From contig JAMAHW010000022.1 in NCBI GenBank assembly GCA_023627715.1, positions 1 to 64,000 of the forward strand: a stretch of 64,000 nt of DNA, written 5' to 3'. Below are positions 43,584-53,994 of this stretch, piece after piece. This stretch comes from Periconia sp. R9002 (Eukaryota; Ascomycota; Dothideomycetes; Pleosporales; Periconiaceae). Numbering within the stretch: position 1 is the stretch's first letter; each line of letters begins with the position of its first letter. Under the pieces are notes generated by a model. It was not told the DNA's origin, ran no database searches, and saw only the letters and a list, made by a program, of their open reading frames with translations. Position numbers and translations under genes: made by a program.

Positions 43584-44470
43584 ATGATTGTTATCTTCTG
43601 CCATTCCATGGCCGATTGCCGGATGGAATCTGTACTGAGTAGACCCTCCTGCTCCTTGCGTCATCTGGTTTTGGCGTTGTGGATTCGCCCACAATGAATA
43701 AGATGATTAAAAAGATGATTAAAAAGATGAATCAGCCCTCGTTAGTGGAGCGCGCAAAGTATTACTATAACGAGAAGTCACGATCATTCGCCAATGTTCT
43801 CTTTAACCATCCGCTGTTACCCGGTCAAATGGACTTAAAGGTTTACGTGTTGTGACATGCGATTATTAAACCTTGAAGGGACGGTGGCTTGAACATACAA
43901 AATTAACCAATAGATATTTCACACATGGTAGTGTAACACACTAGGTACAAAGTCTCCAACAACGTCCGCTATCCCAGGCACATTCTCCCTTTCACCCGCA
44001 ACAAGACGGACCATGTTTCGCGGGGTAGACTGTGGGGTGGTGTTCCTCGGAAGTGACTTCCTCTCCCCGCACGCTTCTCCGCAATCGCTCCGAGGAAGGT
44101 TCACCGCAAAAAGAAGTCTCCCGTCAGCCAGATTACCCCGTCAGCAGTCATGTGGTGCCTCGTCTGAATCTCCTTTTAATGACTTTGATTAGTTTAGCAG
44201 CTGCTGCAGCCAAGCACGATTGTACGAGGCTGGAAAGTAAGGCTGAGAAAGACTGGAATTAGCGACGAGATCGGAGAGGGGAAGTACGGGAGTACGGGAG
44301 GACTTCTATATAAATACGTCACCTTATCTCAACATATTCCGGTGCATTGAACTGCAGTTTTCTCATTTCCCATTCGGACGCATTTGTGTTACGACTCAAC
44401 TCTCACGGTGCCGACATTGATTATACTTTAAGTTACAGCTGTAGCGTGAATCCATACATACACTGAGACT
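43584..44470. other. intergenic, promoter of the monooxygenase gene
   Basis: About 890 bp. A 12-bp unit (AAGATGATTAAA) is repeated about 2.5 times at 43699-43730. A TATATAAATA box lies at 44307-44316, about 155 bp before the ATG of the next gene. No gene is supported. Confidence 0.5.
44307..44316 (+). promoter_or_regulatory. TATA box of the flavin monooxygenase gene
   Basis: TATATAAATA is a near-consensus TATA element about 155 bp upstream of the start codon, followed by a pyrimidine-rich stretch typical of a fungal transcription start region. Confidence 0.5.
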
Positions 44471-46375
44471 ATGGGAGCTCACGACGGGCCGGGTCCTTCT
44501 AGTCAACGAGTCGAACCGGGCTCCGTCAACATTCCATTGGGCGAATATCCAGCCTCATCCTCCTCGTCTAACGTCGATGCCACCAAGGTTGTCCAAGACC
44601 TCATCTCTAGACTCAACGATGCAATAGCAAAGGGAGACGACCAAAGCATCGCGAATCTTTTCCTAGACGATAAAAGTTACTGGCGCGATCACCTTGCTCT
44701 CACATGGGAGCTCAGAACACAGAAGGGAAGCAATGCGATTGCGCGATTTGTCAAGGGAACCCAGGCGGCGCAGTTGAAGATTGAAGTCGATGCCAGCTCG
44801 CCGTTCAGGGCTCCAAAGTTCGGGCCGATTGATGCATTTGGTGACGTGGATGGTATTATATCGTACATTACTTTCGAAACCGCAACCGGAAGGGGGAGAG
44901 GAGTGGTCACATTTGCTGAACAGAGTGGGGATTGGAAGTTCTTCACTGTGTTCACGACTTTGACGGAGCTGAAAGGTTTCGAAGAACCAACCAGCCGAAG
45001 GAGGACTAAGGGTGTTCAACACGGCGGCGATCCTAACAGGCAAAATTGGAAGCAAAAGCGTGAAGCCGAGATTGCGAATGTTGATCCGAAAGTTCTCATC
45101 GTTGGAGCTGGGCAAGGCGGGCTCACAACTGCAGCGCGCTTAAAGATGCTCAATGTCCCCACCCTTATCATCGACACGAATTCCCGTGTAGGCGATAATT
45201 GGAGAAAGCGGTATCATCAACTCGTCCTTCATGATCCTGTTTGGTATGATCACTTGCCATACGTTCCTTTCCCTCCACATTGGCCCGTCTTTACGCCCAA
45301 AGACAAACTAGGAGATTTCTTTGAATCGTACGTTCAGCTTCTGGAGTTGAATGTATGGACATCCACCACCTTGAAGTCAACTTCCTGGGATGATGCAAAG
45401 CGACAATGGAAAGTGGTATTGGAACTCCGCAAACCAGACGGAACAACCGAATCCCGTACTATACATCCGAAACACATCGTCCAAGCCACTGGCCATTCGG
45501 GTAAGAAGAATTTTCCAGCTATAGAAGGCATGGAAAAATTTAAAGGAGACCGACTATGTCACTCTTCCGAATTCTCTGGTGCATTCTCCAACACAAAGAA
45601 CAAGAAAGCCATCGTGGTAGGATCCTGCAACTCGGGTCACGACATCGCCCAAGATTTCTATGAGAAGGGATACGATGTGACCATGGTTCAACGCAGTACC
45701 ACATGCGTCGTATCATCAGAGGCCATCACAGACATAGGGCTCAAAGGTCTCTATGACGAAGACAGTCCCCCAACCGAAGATGCAGATATCTTCTTGCACT
45801 CCATCCCTGGCGAACTCTTCAAGACGCAACAAGTCAAAGTCACAAAGGTTCAGAACGAGCACGACAAACCAATCCTAGATGGACTGAAATCTGTGGGCTT
45901 TGGCCTCGATACAGGCGACATGTCTTCTGGCCTCCTCCTGAAGTACTATCAGCGCGGCGGCGGGTACTACATCGACGTTGGCGCCTCGCAACTCATCATC
46001 GACGGCAAAATCCGTATCAAGCAAGGCCAAGAAATCAAGTGCATCCTCCCCCACGGCATTGAGTTTGCAGATGGAACTTCTCTTGACGCTGACGAGATCA
46101 TCTTCGCGACGGGCTATCAGAACATGCGCACGCAGGCGCGAATTACGTTTGGCGATGAGGTTGCGGACCGGGTGGGCGATGTGTGGGGCCTCAACGAGGA
46201 GGGCGAGTTTCGCACTATCTGGCAGAGGAGTGGGCATCCTGGGTTTTGGTTCATGGGTGGTAATTTGGCGCTTTCGAGGTATTATTCGAGAGTGCTGGCG
46301 CTGTTGATCAAGGGGGTTGAGGTGGGATTGGTCGATGGGGAGGCTGACGGAGCGAAGGTGAAGGCACAATTGTGA
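44471..46375 (+). CDS. flavin-containing monooxygenase with N-terminal SnoaL-like domain
   Basis: A single-exon 634-residue frame from ATG 44471. Residues ~35-165 look like an NTF2/SnoaL domain (helical start, then beta strands ending in GDWKFFTVFTTLTEL). The second part is a flavin monooxygenase: the FAD-binding GAGQGG at 212-217, a variant of the family motif in FKGDRLCHSSEF (one residue longer than the usual FxGxxxH), the NAD(P)H-binding VVGSCNSGHDIA near 382-392, and FATGYQ near 545. Such enzymes use NADPH and oxygen to oxidise soft nucleophiles, ketones or indole-like compounds; the substrate is unknown. The fused layout is common in fungi. The next two genes also encode oxidoreductases. 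Confidence 0.88.
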   Translation: MGAHDGPGPSSQRVEPGSVNIPLGEYPASSSSSNVDATKVVQDLISRLNDAIAKGDDQSIANLFLDDKSYWRDHLALTWELRTQKGSNAIARFVKGTQAAQLKIEVDASSPFRAPKFGPIDAFGDVDGIISYITFETATGRGRGVVTFAEQSGDWKFFTVFTTLTELKGFEEPTSRRRTKGVQHGGDPNRQNWKQKREAEIANVDPKVLIVGAGQGGLTTAARLKMLNVPTLIIDTNSRVGDNWRKRYHQLVLHDPVWYDHLPYVPFPPHWPVFTPKDKLGDFFESYVQLLELNVWTSTTLKSTSWDDAKRQWKVVLELRKPDGTTESRTIHPKHIVQATGHSGKKNFPAIEGMEKFKGDRLCHSSEFSGAFSNTKNKKAIVVGSCNSGHDIAQDFYEKGYDVTMVQRSTTCVVSSEAITDIGLKGLYDEDSPPTEDADIFLHSIPGELFKTQQVKVTKVQNEHDKPILDGLKSVGFGLDTGDMSSGLLLKYYQRGGGYYIDVGASQLIIDGKIRIKQGQEIKCILPHGIEFADGTSLDADEIIFATGYQNMRTQARITFGDEVADRVGDVWGLNEEGEFRTIWQRSGHPGFWFMGGNLALSRYYSRVLALLIKGVEVGLVDGEADGAKVKAQL

Positions 46376-47361
46376 GTATAGATACAGCCATGGAGAGTAG
46401 ACAGTACTTTCAGCGGAGTCATTATTAGCTAGACGATACAGGTTAAAGGTATAATGAAATTGGTACAAGAGGATGTTCAAGGAAGCGATAGTATTTGTCG
46501 TCGCTGTATGACGAAAGACCCGACCCTGATAATTTCCCGCAGCCATTATGATATCAAAAATAGCCCATGGGGTCTCTCAAAGTTTCCCTGCAATTTTTCG
46601 AGGGTCGAAATTCGATGTTGCTTTGGGAGTGGTAGCATCAATGATTACGACAGTAGATTTCCTAAACTAGACGTATGTGTAATTAGCCAATCGGAGCGCA
46701 GAGATACCGAGCGAGAACGAGTACGAGAACGAGTAGTGCACGAGCACGGCGGTCGGAATGAGCCGAGCGATGAATATGCCAAATCAAGATAGAAAAGATG
46801 ATTTGTTAACTCTTATGTCCTTGGAGATTTGATGCAATTTTTTGAATTTATGTATGTATCATTGATGGTTTCATTGCATCGACTATGCATGGCAGCGTAC
46901 GTAGAAGATAAACGGAGAGGAAGTATTTCTATTCGCCGTTTTCGTGCTTGAAGAGCTTGGAAGCCTATGGACTTGGAATGTTAAGTTTTTCATTGAAGTG
47001 TATGTCCCCATCTTACTTAGTGATCGACAACTTTACATGCTCTTCAGCTAAGGCCCTCAGCCAGTATTATTGATGAGAACATCTCTTGCTCCCTAGCACA
47101 AGCATAGGTAGCCTTCACGGGTCTACGTACTCCATGACGCTTGTCCAGTAATTGGCCCCTTTGAAACATCCTACTAATTCTGGCCAATGTTATGATATAC
47201 CCTGCAATACCAACATGTTCAATATTTATAGTGCAGATGCAGAATCAGGATTGATGCTGCTGTGGGGTATAAAGGCCTGCATCTCCTACTGTAGAGCAAT
47301 CCTCTCATCACACACATTCCTACGTCCATACAGACACCATTGCTTGATCACATAATCAGTT
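46376..47361. other. intergenic, promoter of the FAD oxidase gene
   Basis: About 990 bp with no supported gene. A TATAAAGG box lies at 47268-47275, about 94 bp before the next start codon. A small CGAGAACGAGTA repeat occurs near 46710-46738. Confidence 0.5.
47268..47275 (+). promoter_or_regulatory. TATA box of the FAD-linked oxidase gene
   Basis: TATAAAGG about 94 bp upstream of ATG 47362, followed by CA-rich leader sequence. Confidence 0.5.
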
Positions 47362-48991
47362 ATGGCTCAGTTTATCGCAAGGACTGGGGTGCTTGCTTCA
47401 CTTCTATGGACAGCGGGAGCCTACGCCCAAAACCCAACAAACACTTCTGCGCCCGTAAAGTCCTCTTATCTGCCTTCAACCTCACCATCACTAACAATAT
47501 CCAACAGTGTGAGGCACTCTTGGCCGCTGATCTATCGTCTCGAGTCCTTCTTCCAAATGACCCTTTATACGAACCCCGCGTTGACTCCTTCTACTACGCC
47601 CCCGGACGACTTCATCCATGGTGCTTCTTCGTGCCACAAACCACTGCTGAAATCTCGACAGCTATCAAAGCGCTCAACGCCGTCGCCGCCAACAATGAAA
47701 CCAAGGATGACTGGGGTCTCGCCGTCCGGAGCGGTGGACACATGTTTCCCGGCTCTAATAACATCATCAACGGCGTGACCATTGACCTTGGCTACATGAA
47801 CGCCTCGTGGTACGACACTGCGACCAAACTTGCCAGTCTCGAACCTGGCGGTCGATGGGGAAACGTTTACCGCAACCTACATGACAAGTTCAACGTCACT
47901 GTCACGGGTGGGCGAGACGGGGATGTTGGCGTCGGTGGGTTCCTCCTCGGCGGCGGCATCTCATATTATACTGGCAAAAATGGATTCGGTTGCGACACCA
48001 TCATCAACTACGAGGTCGTCCTCGCCGACGGTAGCATCGTCAATGCCAACCAATCCGAGAATCCCGATCTCTACAAAGCTTTGAAAGGCGGCGGTTTCAA
48101 CTTGGGGATTGTAACCAGGTTCGACGTCGAAGCATCGCCAGCGGTAGATCTAGCCTTCGGAGACAATTTTTACGATACCCAACATATAGGAGCGCTTGTG
48201 GATGCGCTGTCGGATTTTACGGACGCCACGCATGAGGATAGTGGGGATCACACGTTCACGCTGTATCAAACCGGCACAATGGCGTTCCAGAGATTGGTTA
48301 ACACAAAGGGGAATCTGAACACGACAGCGTTCGATGCATTTCAGAAGGTGCCTGCGCAGAGGAAGAGTTGGGAACGCAAGTCTCTTGCTGATGCGGCGCC
48401 AGTTGATGAGACGTACGCTGGGTCGAGGTAAGTAACGCATCACCATTTCTTCACTTCTCATCCACTTTTTGCTGAATTCTAAAAAACAACAGCAGCGTAC
48501 AATACACCTTCACCACCAAAAACACACGCCCAATCCTCCACCACATCCTCGCTCAATTCGACCAACTCGCCGCCACGCTCTCCACAAAAGGAAAATACAG
48601 CCCAGTCCTAGTCCTCCAGCCGCTCCCCGCCTTCTACGGACGCCTCTCGCAACGCAACGGCGGCGATATCCTCGGCCTCAACACCGTGCAATGCAACGGC
48701 ATCGTCTACGTCATCGACGTTATGGCGCTCGAGGGCGGTACCGACGCCGTCGCAGTCGCGGATGCCGAAATGAAGCTGCTCATGCGGGATGTGGAGGGTT
48801 TCGTCCAAGGGGAGGATGGGCTTGTGGAGTGGGTTTATTTGAACTATGCGGACCCGTCACAAAATCCGTTGGCGAGTTATGGGGAGGAGAATTTGGCGTT
48901 TTTGGAGGGCGTGGCGAGGGCGTATGATCCGTTGCGGTGGTGGCAGAGGATGGTTCCTGGGGGGTTTAGGGTTGAGAAGGCGAGGGCGTGA
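47362..48991 (+). CDS. secreted FAD-linked oxidase, berberine-bridge-enzyme-like
   Basis: Three exons, join(47362..47454, 47508..48427, 48493..48991), 503 residues. Introns are 53 and 65 nt. The N-terminus (MAQFIARTGVLASLLWTAGA then YAQ) is a cleavable signal peptide, so the protein is secreted. The FAD-binding type 4 domain is shown by RSGGHMFPGSNN with His109, the likely covalent flavin attachment site, and by GGRDGDVGVGGFLLGGGISY and KGGGFNLGIVTRF. The C-terminal BBE-like segment ends with YVNYADP-type sequence (here VYLNYADPSQ) and ENLAFLEGVARAYDPLRWWQ. Several N-x-S/T sites could be glycosylated. Such enzymes oxidise carbohydrates, phenolics or secondary metabolites; the substrate is unknown. 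The last acceptor is a tandem CAGCAG, so a one-serine variant is possible. Confidence 0.9.
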
Positions 48992-49239
48992 GTGATGGTT
49001 GGGAGAGGGGAGTCGAAACTGAATTCGCATTTGTTATGGAGATGCTGAAAGAGGGTGTTTAATACGTATGGGGATGGAAGAGAACGTTTTGGTGGTGGTA
49101 AGATGTTTTTAGATTTCGAACTATTCGGGTTATATCATAATAAATAGCAAAAAGTCTATCATGGCAATCGCAATTTCCTAATCTCATCCAACGTCTAGTA
49201 CATAGCAAAGATATCAAAACATAAAGCCTGCCCAGCTCA

Positions 49240-50271
49240 CTACAAATCACCGGTCCCATCATCCTCAGCAATCTTAACCACAACCGACCCAATATCCTTA
49301 TACTGGTGGAACTCCCTATGCGCCTGCGGAATCTCCTCCAAAGTTAACCTCTTCTTGATCGGCGCGTGGATCTTCCCCTCAACACTCATCTGCAGCAACT
49401 GTTTCAACTCAGGCTCAAAAGTTTTCTGTTCTTTGTCGATGAAAAAGAAGCTTGTCTTGTAAGGGCAGAACGGGACCATGCCTTTGGCGAGCAACTTCGC
49501 GACCCCAACGAACTGGCTCCGTGGCTCGCCGCCGTTGAGCACGTCGTAGTTGCCACCGAGACCGACAAGGTGTCCACCCTTGGGGCAAAGGATGTCGTAG
49601 CTCTCGTCCCAGGACTCGAAGCCGAGCGCGTCATAGACGACGTGAGCACCGCCTAGGTTCTTCATGGCTGTCATCCAGTTCTTGTCCGTGTACACGAATG
49701 CCTTGGTCACGCCGTACTGCTCAAGTCTCTCGTGCTTAGACAGTGAAGCCGTACCGTACACTTCCGCGCCCTGCATCTTGCAGAAAGTAAAGGCCGCGAA
49801 GCCGACTGCGCCGCTGAGACCGTGAATGAAGACGCGGGAGCCCTTTTCAATCTTCGCACCCCGGTGCGTCATCCCGTACGCGGTACTCCAGTCCAGAACC
49901 ATGGCGGCGGCTTGCTCGTAGTCAATTCCCTCTGGACACTTGACAACGTACTTTTCATCAAAGTTTGTGAGTTGGGCGTGTGAATCGTACTTTGTCATTG
50001 CAACGACCAAGTCATTCTTTTTGAACTTGGTGCAAGAGGCGCCAAGGGCGCGGATGCGACCCACGAGGCAGTATCCGGTTGTCAAGGGGGCGTCTTTCAT
50101 TTGTGGGTATTTTCCTACGCGCATTAAGATGTCGGAGCCGCCAAATCCAGCGTGGAGGACTTTGATTTGAACTTGTTTCGCAGACGGAGGCTCGATTGGG
50201 GCGGTCATAACGGTAATGTGGGATTCATCGCCGAAAGAGGGAATGTAGGCTTTGCGGATCGAGATTGACAT
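49240..50271 (-). CDS. medium-chain dehydrogenase/reductase (quinone-oxidoreductase-like)
   Basis: A single-exon 343-residue frame from ATG 50271. The GroES-like N-terminal half is seen in IEPPSAKQVQIKVLHAGFGG and GYCLVGRIRALG. The cofactor-binding half has HGLSGAVGFAAFTFCKMQGA, with the glycine-rich loop at 151-157. The cysteines and histidines of zinc alcohol dehydrogenases are not present as a set, so this is a zinc-free NADPH-dependent reductase of the quinone or enone type; the substrate is unknown. It converges with the secreted oxidase gene (248 bp apart) and is the third oxidoreductase in 6 kb. No targeting signal is seen. Short plus-strand frames within it are shadows. Confidence 0.87.
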   Translation of the reverse strand: MSISIRKAYIPSFGDESHITVMTAPIEPPSAKQVQIKVLHAGFGGSDILMRVGKYPQMKDAPLTTGYCLVGRIRALGASCTKFKKNDLVVAMTKYDSHAQLTNFDEKYVVKCPEGIDYEQAAAMVLDWSTAYGMTHRGAKIEKGSRVFIHGLSGAVGFAAFTFCKMQGAEVYGTASLSKHERLEQYGVTKAFVYTDKNWMTAMKNLGGAHVVYDALGFESWDESYDILCPKGGHLVGLGGNYDVLNGGEPRSQFVGVAKLLAKGMVPFCPYKTSFFFIDKEQKTFEPELKQLLQMSVEGKIHAPIKKRLTLEEIPQAHREFHQYKDIGSVVVKIAEDDGTGDL

Positions 50272-51944
50272 TTTTCTGGGGTTATGAAATGGAAACGATA
50301 TCAGGAATAATGTTTATGGTTCGATGAAATTTATTGTTTTGTTGATTGCTTGTGTTTTGCGCAGTGTAGATGATGATTTTGACATGTTGATACCGAGCAC
50401 AGGAACTTTATAGCATCTTGTCCGGATGTATCTCGTCATGGTGGCTTGCAATGTAAGAGGCTGAGTAAGGGCTGCGAAGATACTGTTCTCGGAGGTCAAG
50501 TTTGTCCTTCCCAGAATAGGGCATGCTCTGGAGAAAGTTGAGACGTTCGTCTGTTAGCGGTTAGCCCGAGTCGGGCACAGGATTCTTCCGACTCTGATAG
50601 TCTATGCTGGATATGGACTAGCGTTCGGCGCAATTCCTCCACGCGATGTCTCTATACAACCGCTACCGAGCCCATCAAGCGTGGCTGAAGACGTCGTTGC
50701 CCCGTATTCTGTATAATATCAATCCGGACCGCTGATGAACCACCTGGGAGAAGCGCAAGAGCTATGGATGAGCGATGTCACTGCTCGAAACTCATTGAAT
50801 ATCCGCCACTATGAAAGAACACGCTGATAAGACGAGAATCGACCGTGGCCCCCAACGAAAATAGCTACCCAAAACCGCTAGCTTCAGCTGTGCTTCTACG
50901 AGGGGCACCCTCCTCACAGCCGTTGGACGGGACGGAGTTCCATTCATGTGCGGCGCCCTCAATGAATTACGTTCGACGCGTGGCTCTTCTAGTAACTATC
51001 AAGATTGAGGTGCGATTACATATGTACTTTCATGGCTTTTTACTGAGTAGGCTCCACGTGGGATCATTGAGAATGTGGGGGCTGACCCACTTTTTTGAGT
51101 ACGGGAATCAATAGCAACACTAGCGTACATTCGATCTTTCCACCCTCAAGTGCTGTCTATGAAGGTTTCTACTTGACAGACAGCGAACTTCCATGGAGTG
51201 AATGTTTCGATATATTGAAATTGGTATCGATTTCTCAGTCCCAAAGCTGTGAGTAGGTCAACACACCTCATTGTATAACCTTCTAACTTGTAGACAAAAC
51301 CATCATCTCACATGGTTTCAAGATCGAGAAACGCTGGCCAGTTAGCTGGAAGTCGGGATTGCAAAATGAGCTATTGCTATTGTTCGATACTCCTCATATC
51401 ATCATTACGACCCATATAAAGTTGATTCTCGCCCGGAACACATCCATACAATAAGAAGTGAAACTGACAATAACACCTCCACCTACTCGAGGTACACATG
51501 CGCAGGTTAGGGCGTCCCACATTCAAAATCACATACCTATCTGTTCAACTCGGGCAAATAGCATATGAATATTCCTAAATCGATCCTTCACGTGCGCCAC
51601 AGCTTCACTGTGCGCCATCTTTCACATTCCAATCTTATCGTGACCCACGAGTAGTATCACAGTGAAGATATTCTCTCTTGCGAGCAAGATATTGACTGGC
51701 CTATTGTGACTGGCGTGGTCCGCACGCTTGCTCCAAGGTGACGTGCGCTAGGTGGCCGTTTGTTTTCGTCTTCACCTACGCTACCCACTCGCCGTCACAA
51801 GCATGGACTAGTAAAATAAACTGCAGACGCATTCGTACTACCTAGGTAAGTATACCAACGGCCTTTGCCTATTTTATCACCTTATCTCAACTTCCTCACT
51901 ACATCACCACACTCGTTTGAAGCCAAAACCTTGAGAAAATCAAT
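50272..51944. other. intergenic, no supported gene
   Basis: About 1.7 kb between divergent genes. The only larger frame, 50845-51114, does not begin with ATG and has no family signal. Nothing else was recognised. Confidence 0.5.
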
Positions 51945-53431
51945 ATGTGAGTTTCACGATATCCTTCTTTCGAACTTCCTCGTATCTGACAACCCTTTTT
52001 AGGTCAGTGCCGTTCCCCGGGTCCCACGGCTCCAGACACACAGACACTTGGGACAAGCTTCGCTGCGCACCCTCGGCCAACACGGTGTTTCCCGACCATG
52101 CCAACATCACGGCCGTTGAAATCATCACGTTCTTCCCGCGCTGGCTCAAGACCTGGGACGTGATCGACCGTCTGGTGTCGAATGGTGTTACTGCAACACT
52201 GGTTGCTTTCATCATCGTCAGTATCATTGAAATCAAATTTTACAGCTTCATGACATGATCTCTGACCAAGAAACAGAACACCAACCGCGAGACAGGTACT
52301 GAGCCAATCGTCCCCAATTCCCTGACCAAAATGCTGCTCAACTCGATGCGCCTCCGCCAACCCAAAGAAGAGTACAGTAGCTGGACTATGGCTAAACACG
52401 TGGTGCCCGAGAGCTGGAACCACCGTACCATCGACGTAACCGGCTTCCGCACGCTCAAGGACACGCACCAATACGTGAAGAATCCGGAGAAGGGCGGCTG
52501 GGTGGGTCCGTTCAAGGACCTCGCCCACTACGTCAAGAAGATGCCGTCTGGAGCCGACGCGCTGGACCTGACGCGATGCGTTGAGTACCACCTGAAGCAT
52601 CCGGACGAGGCGTGGGTGTTTCCTCATCACTACGACGCGTTGGTTACTCTCACGGGTGGCAAGGCGGAGGTTACCGAGCTGCATTTAGATGGTGCGGCGT
52701 TTGCCCGTTGGGCGATTGCAAGGAAGGATGAACTCGGACTTTCGAGTAAAGGAGCGGCTTCTCATCCTGTTCCTCTTACGTTTCATTCCCGGGTGCAGAC
52801 AGCGGGGGTGATCAAGGCTGTTGCTCCTCCTCCTCATTCTCTTCCTCTGAAGAAGAGGAAGAAGAAGAAGAACCCCGTGGTCATCGACTTCACCGGAAAG
52901 AAACCCTTGGAAGTAGCCGTGTTCTTCGACACTGCGGATGCATGCTCTTCTCCACGCCCCAAGAACTCCCTCCAGGAGACGGTCAAGGAAACCACTCAAG
53001 TCCAACATACCACTCCCGCACAGGAAGACACGGGCGAGGATTCCGATGTCTGGATCACCACCGACGCCGAGGACAGCGACGGTTGGACTACCGTCACTGA
53101 CGACGACGACGACGATCACGACGAAGAGAACCACCCACCCACTCCCCAACATAGCGCCAACCTAACCCCACCCCGAAAGCACCCTCTCAACTCCACCGCT
53201 ACACATCCACCCGCTAAAAAGCGAGCCAAGACGATGCAGTCTGCAGCCCAGAAATATGTACCGCCTGGAACGCACAAACTTGAACGTCAAGACAGCCACC
53301 ATGGACGATCCGCATGCGTGACGACCGACTATTTCGACCTCACGAGGGATAGTGCTCTTCGTGATCTCGAGATCGTTAGGAAGCATGGCGTTGCGGGGTT
53401 GTATATGGTGGGTGAGGAGGAGAGTGAGTAG
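51945..53431 (+). CDS. hypothetical nuclear-type protein, start codon split by an intron
   Basis: Proposed exons join(51945..51946, 52003..52216, 52277..53431), 456 residues. ATG at 51945 is followed directly by TGAG; using GTGAGT at 51947 as a donor and TTTTTAG at 52002 as the acceptor rebuilds ATG TCA GTG in the long downstream frame, splitting the start codon as AT|G. No other in-frame ATG precedes 52331, which would be the fallback start (366 residues). The second intron is 60 nt (GTCAGT donor). The N-terminal ~230 residues look folded (HITAVEII-type start, ARWAIARKDEL); a Lys-rich KKRKKKKNP and PPAKKRAK suggest nuclear import; an acidic Asp run and disordered tail follow. Family not recognised. 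Confidence 0.6.
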
Positions 53432-53994
53432 ATGGGAGTTCTGGTACTTGGAAGGGGGAAAGGAGAATTCTTATAAAGGATTCAAGAACGGCTTGGCAAC
53501 ATTGGGGAAGCTGGGGACAAGATTTGAGAGAGGAAGAGCCTGGCTTTGTTCGATTTCTAGTCTTGTGGCTATGTTGAGCTTTTTCCTGTGTGAGGCAAGT
53601 GCGGTCATTTTTCCTTCCTCGTAAAAGTTGGGAAGATATTCGAGGCGTTGAAAATGTATTGAATGCCGTATCATTTTATACGTTATCTGGAAAAGTTTGG
53701 CTCATTGTGGCTGTGGCCATATGTTTGAGCTGGATACAATTCCTCCCGGGAATTTTTAGGCGACGTGTTTTTCTTTTTCAAGGAATGGAAGATACGGCGT
53801 TTAGTATACGTAGGTTTCCGACTGTAGGGATGCCGAAATTTGAAGGCGGTTTTCTAGCTAGCTTTATGAGTTCGTTTTGAGAAGTAAAACATGCGTTCTT
53901 GCTAAAAGAAATATCATACATAGTGGTGACATCCCCCACGCAGCAATGATTGGCTGAATCACTCAACGACCTTCCCCCGCGCTTTTTCTTCTCC
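53432..53994. other. intergenic between convergent genes
   Basis: About 560 bp with overlapping short frames on both strands but no supported gene. Confidence 0.5.

Noticed and set aside
45875..46546. 223-codon minus-strand frame
   Set aside because: Opposite the C-terminal half of the flavin monooxygenase, whose motifs are unambiguous.
44471..50271. A full secondary-metabolite cluster
   Set aside because: No polyketide synthase, peptide synthetase, terpene cyclase, transporter or cluster regulator lies in the window, so only a weak grouping is proposed.
52004..52684. 226-codon minus-strand frame
   Set aside because: Lies opposite two exons and crosses an intron of the plus-strand gene; no family signal.
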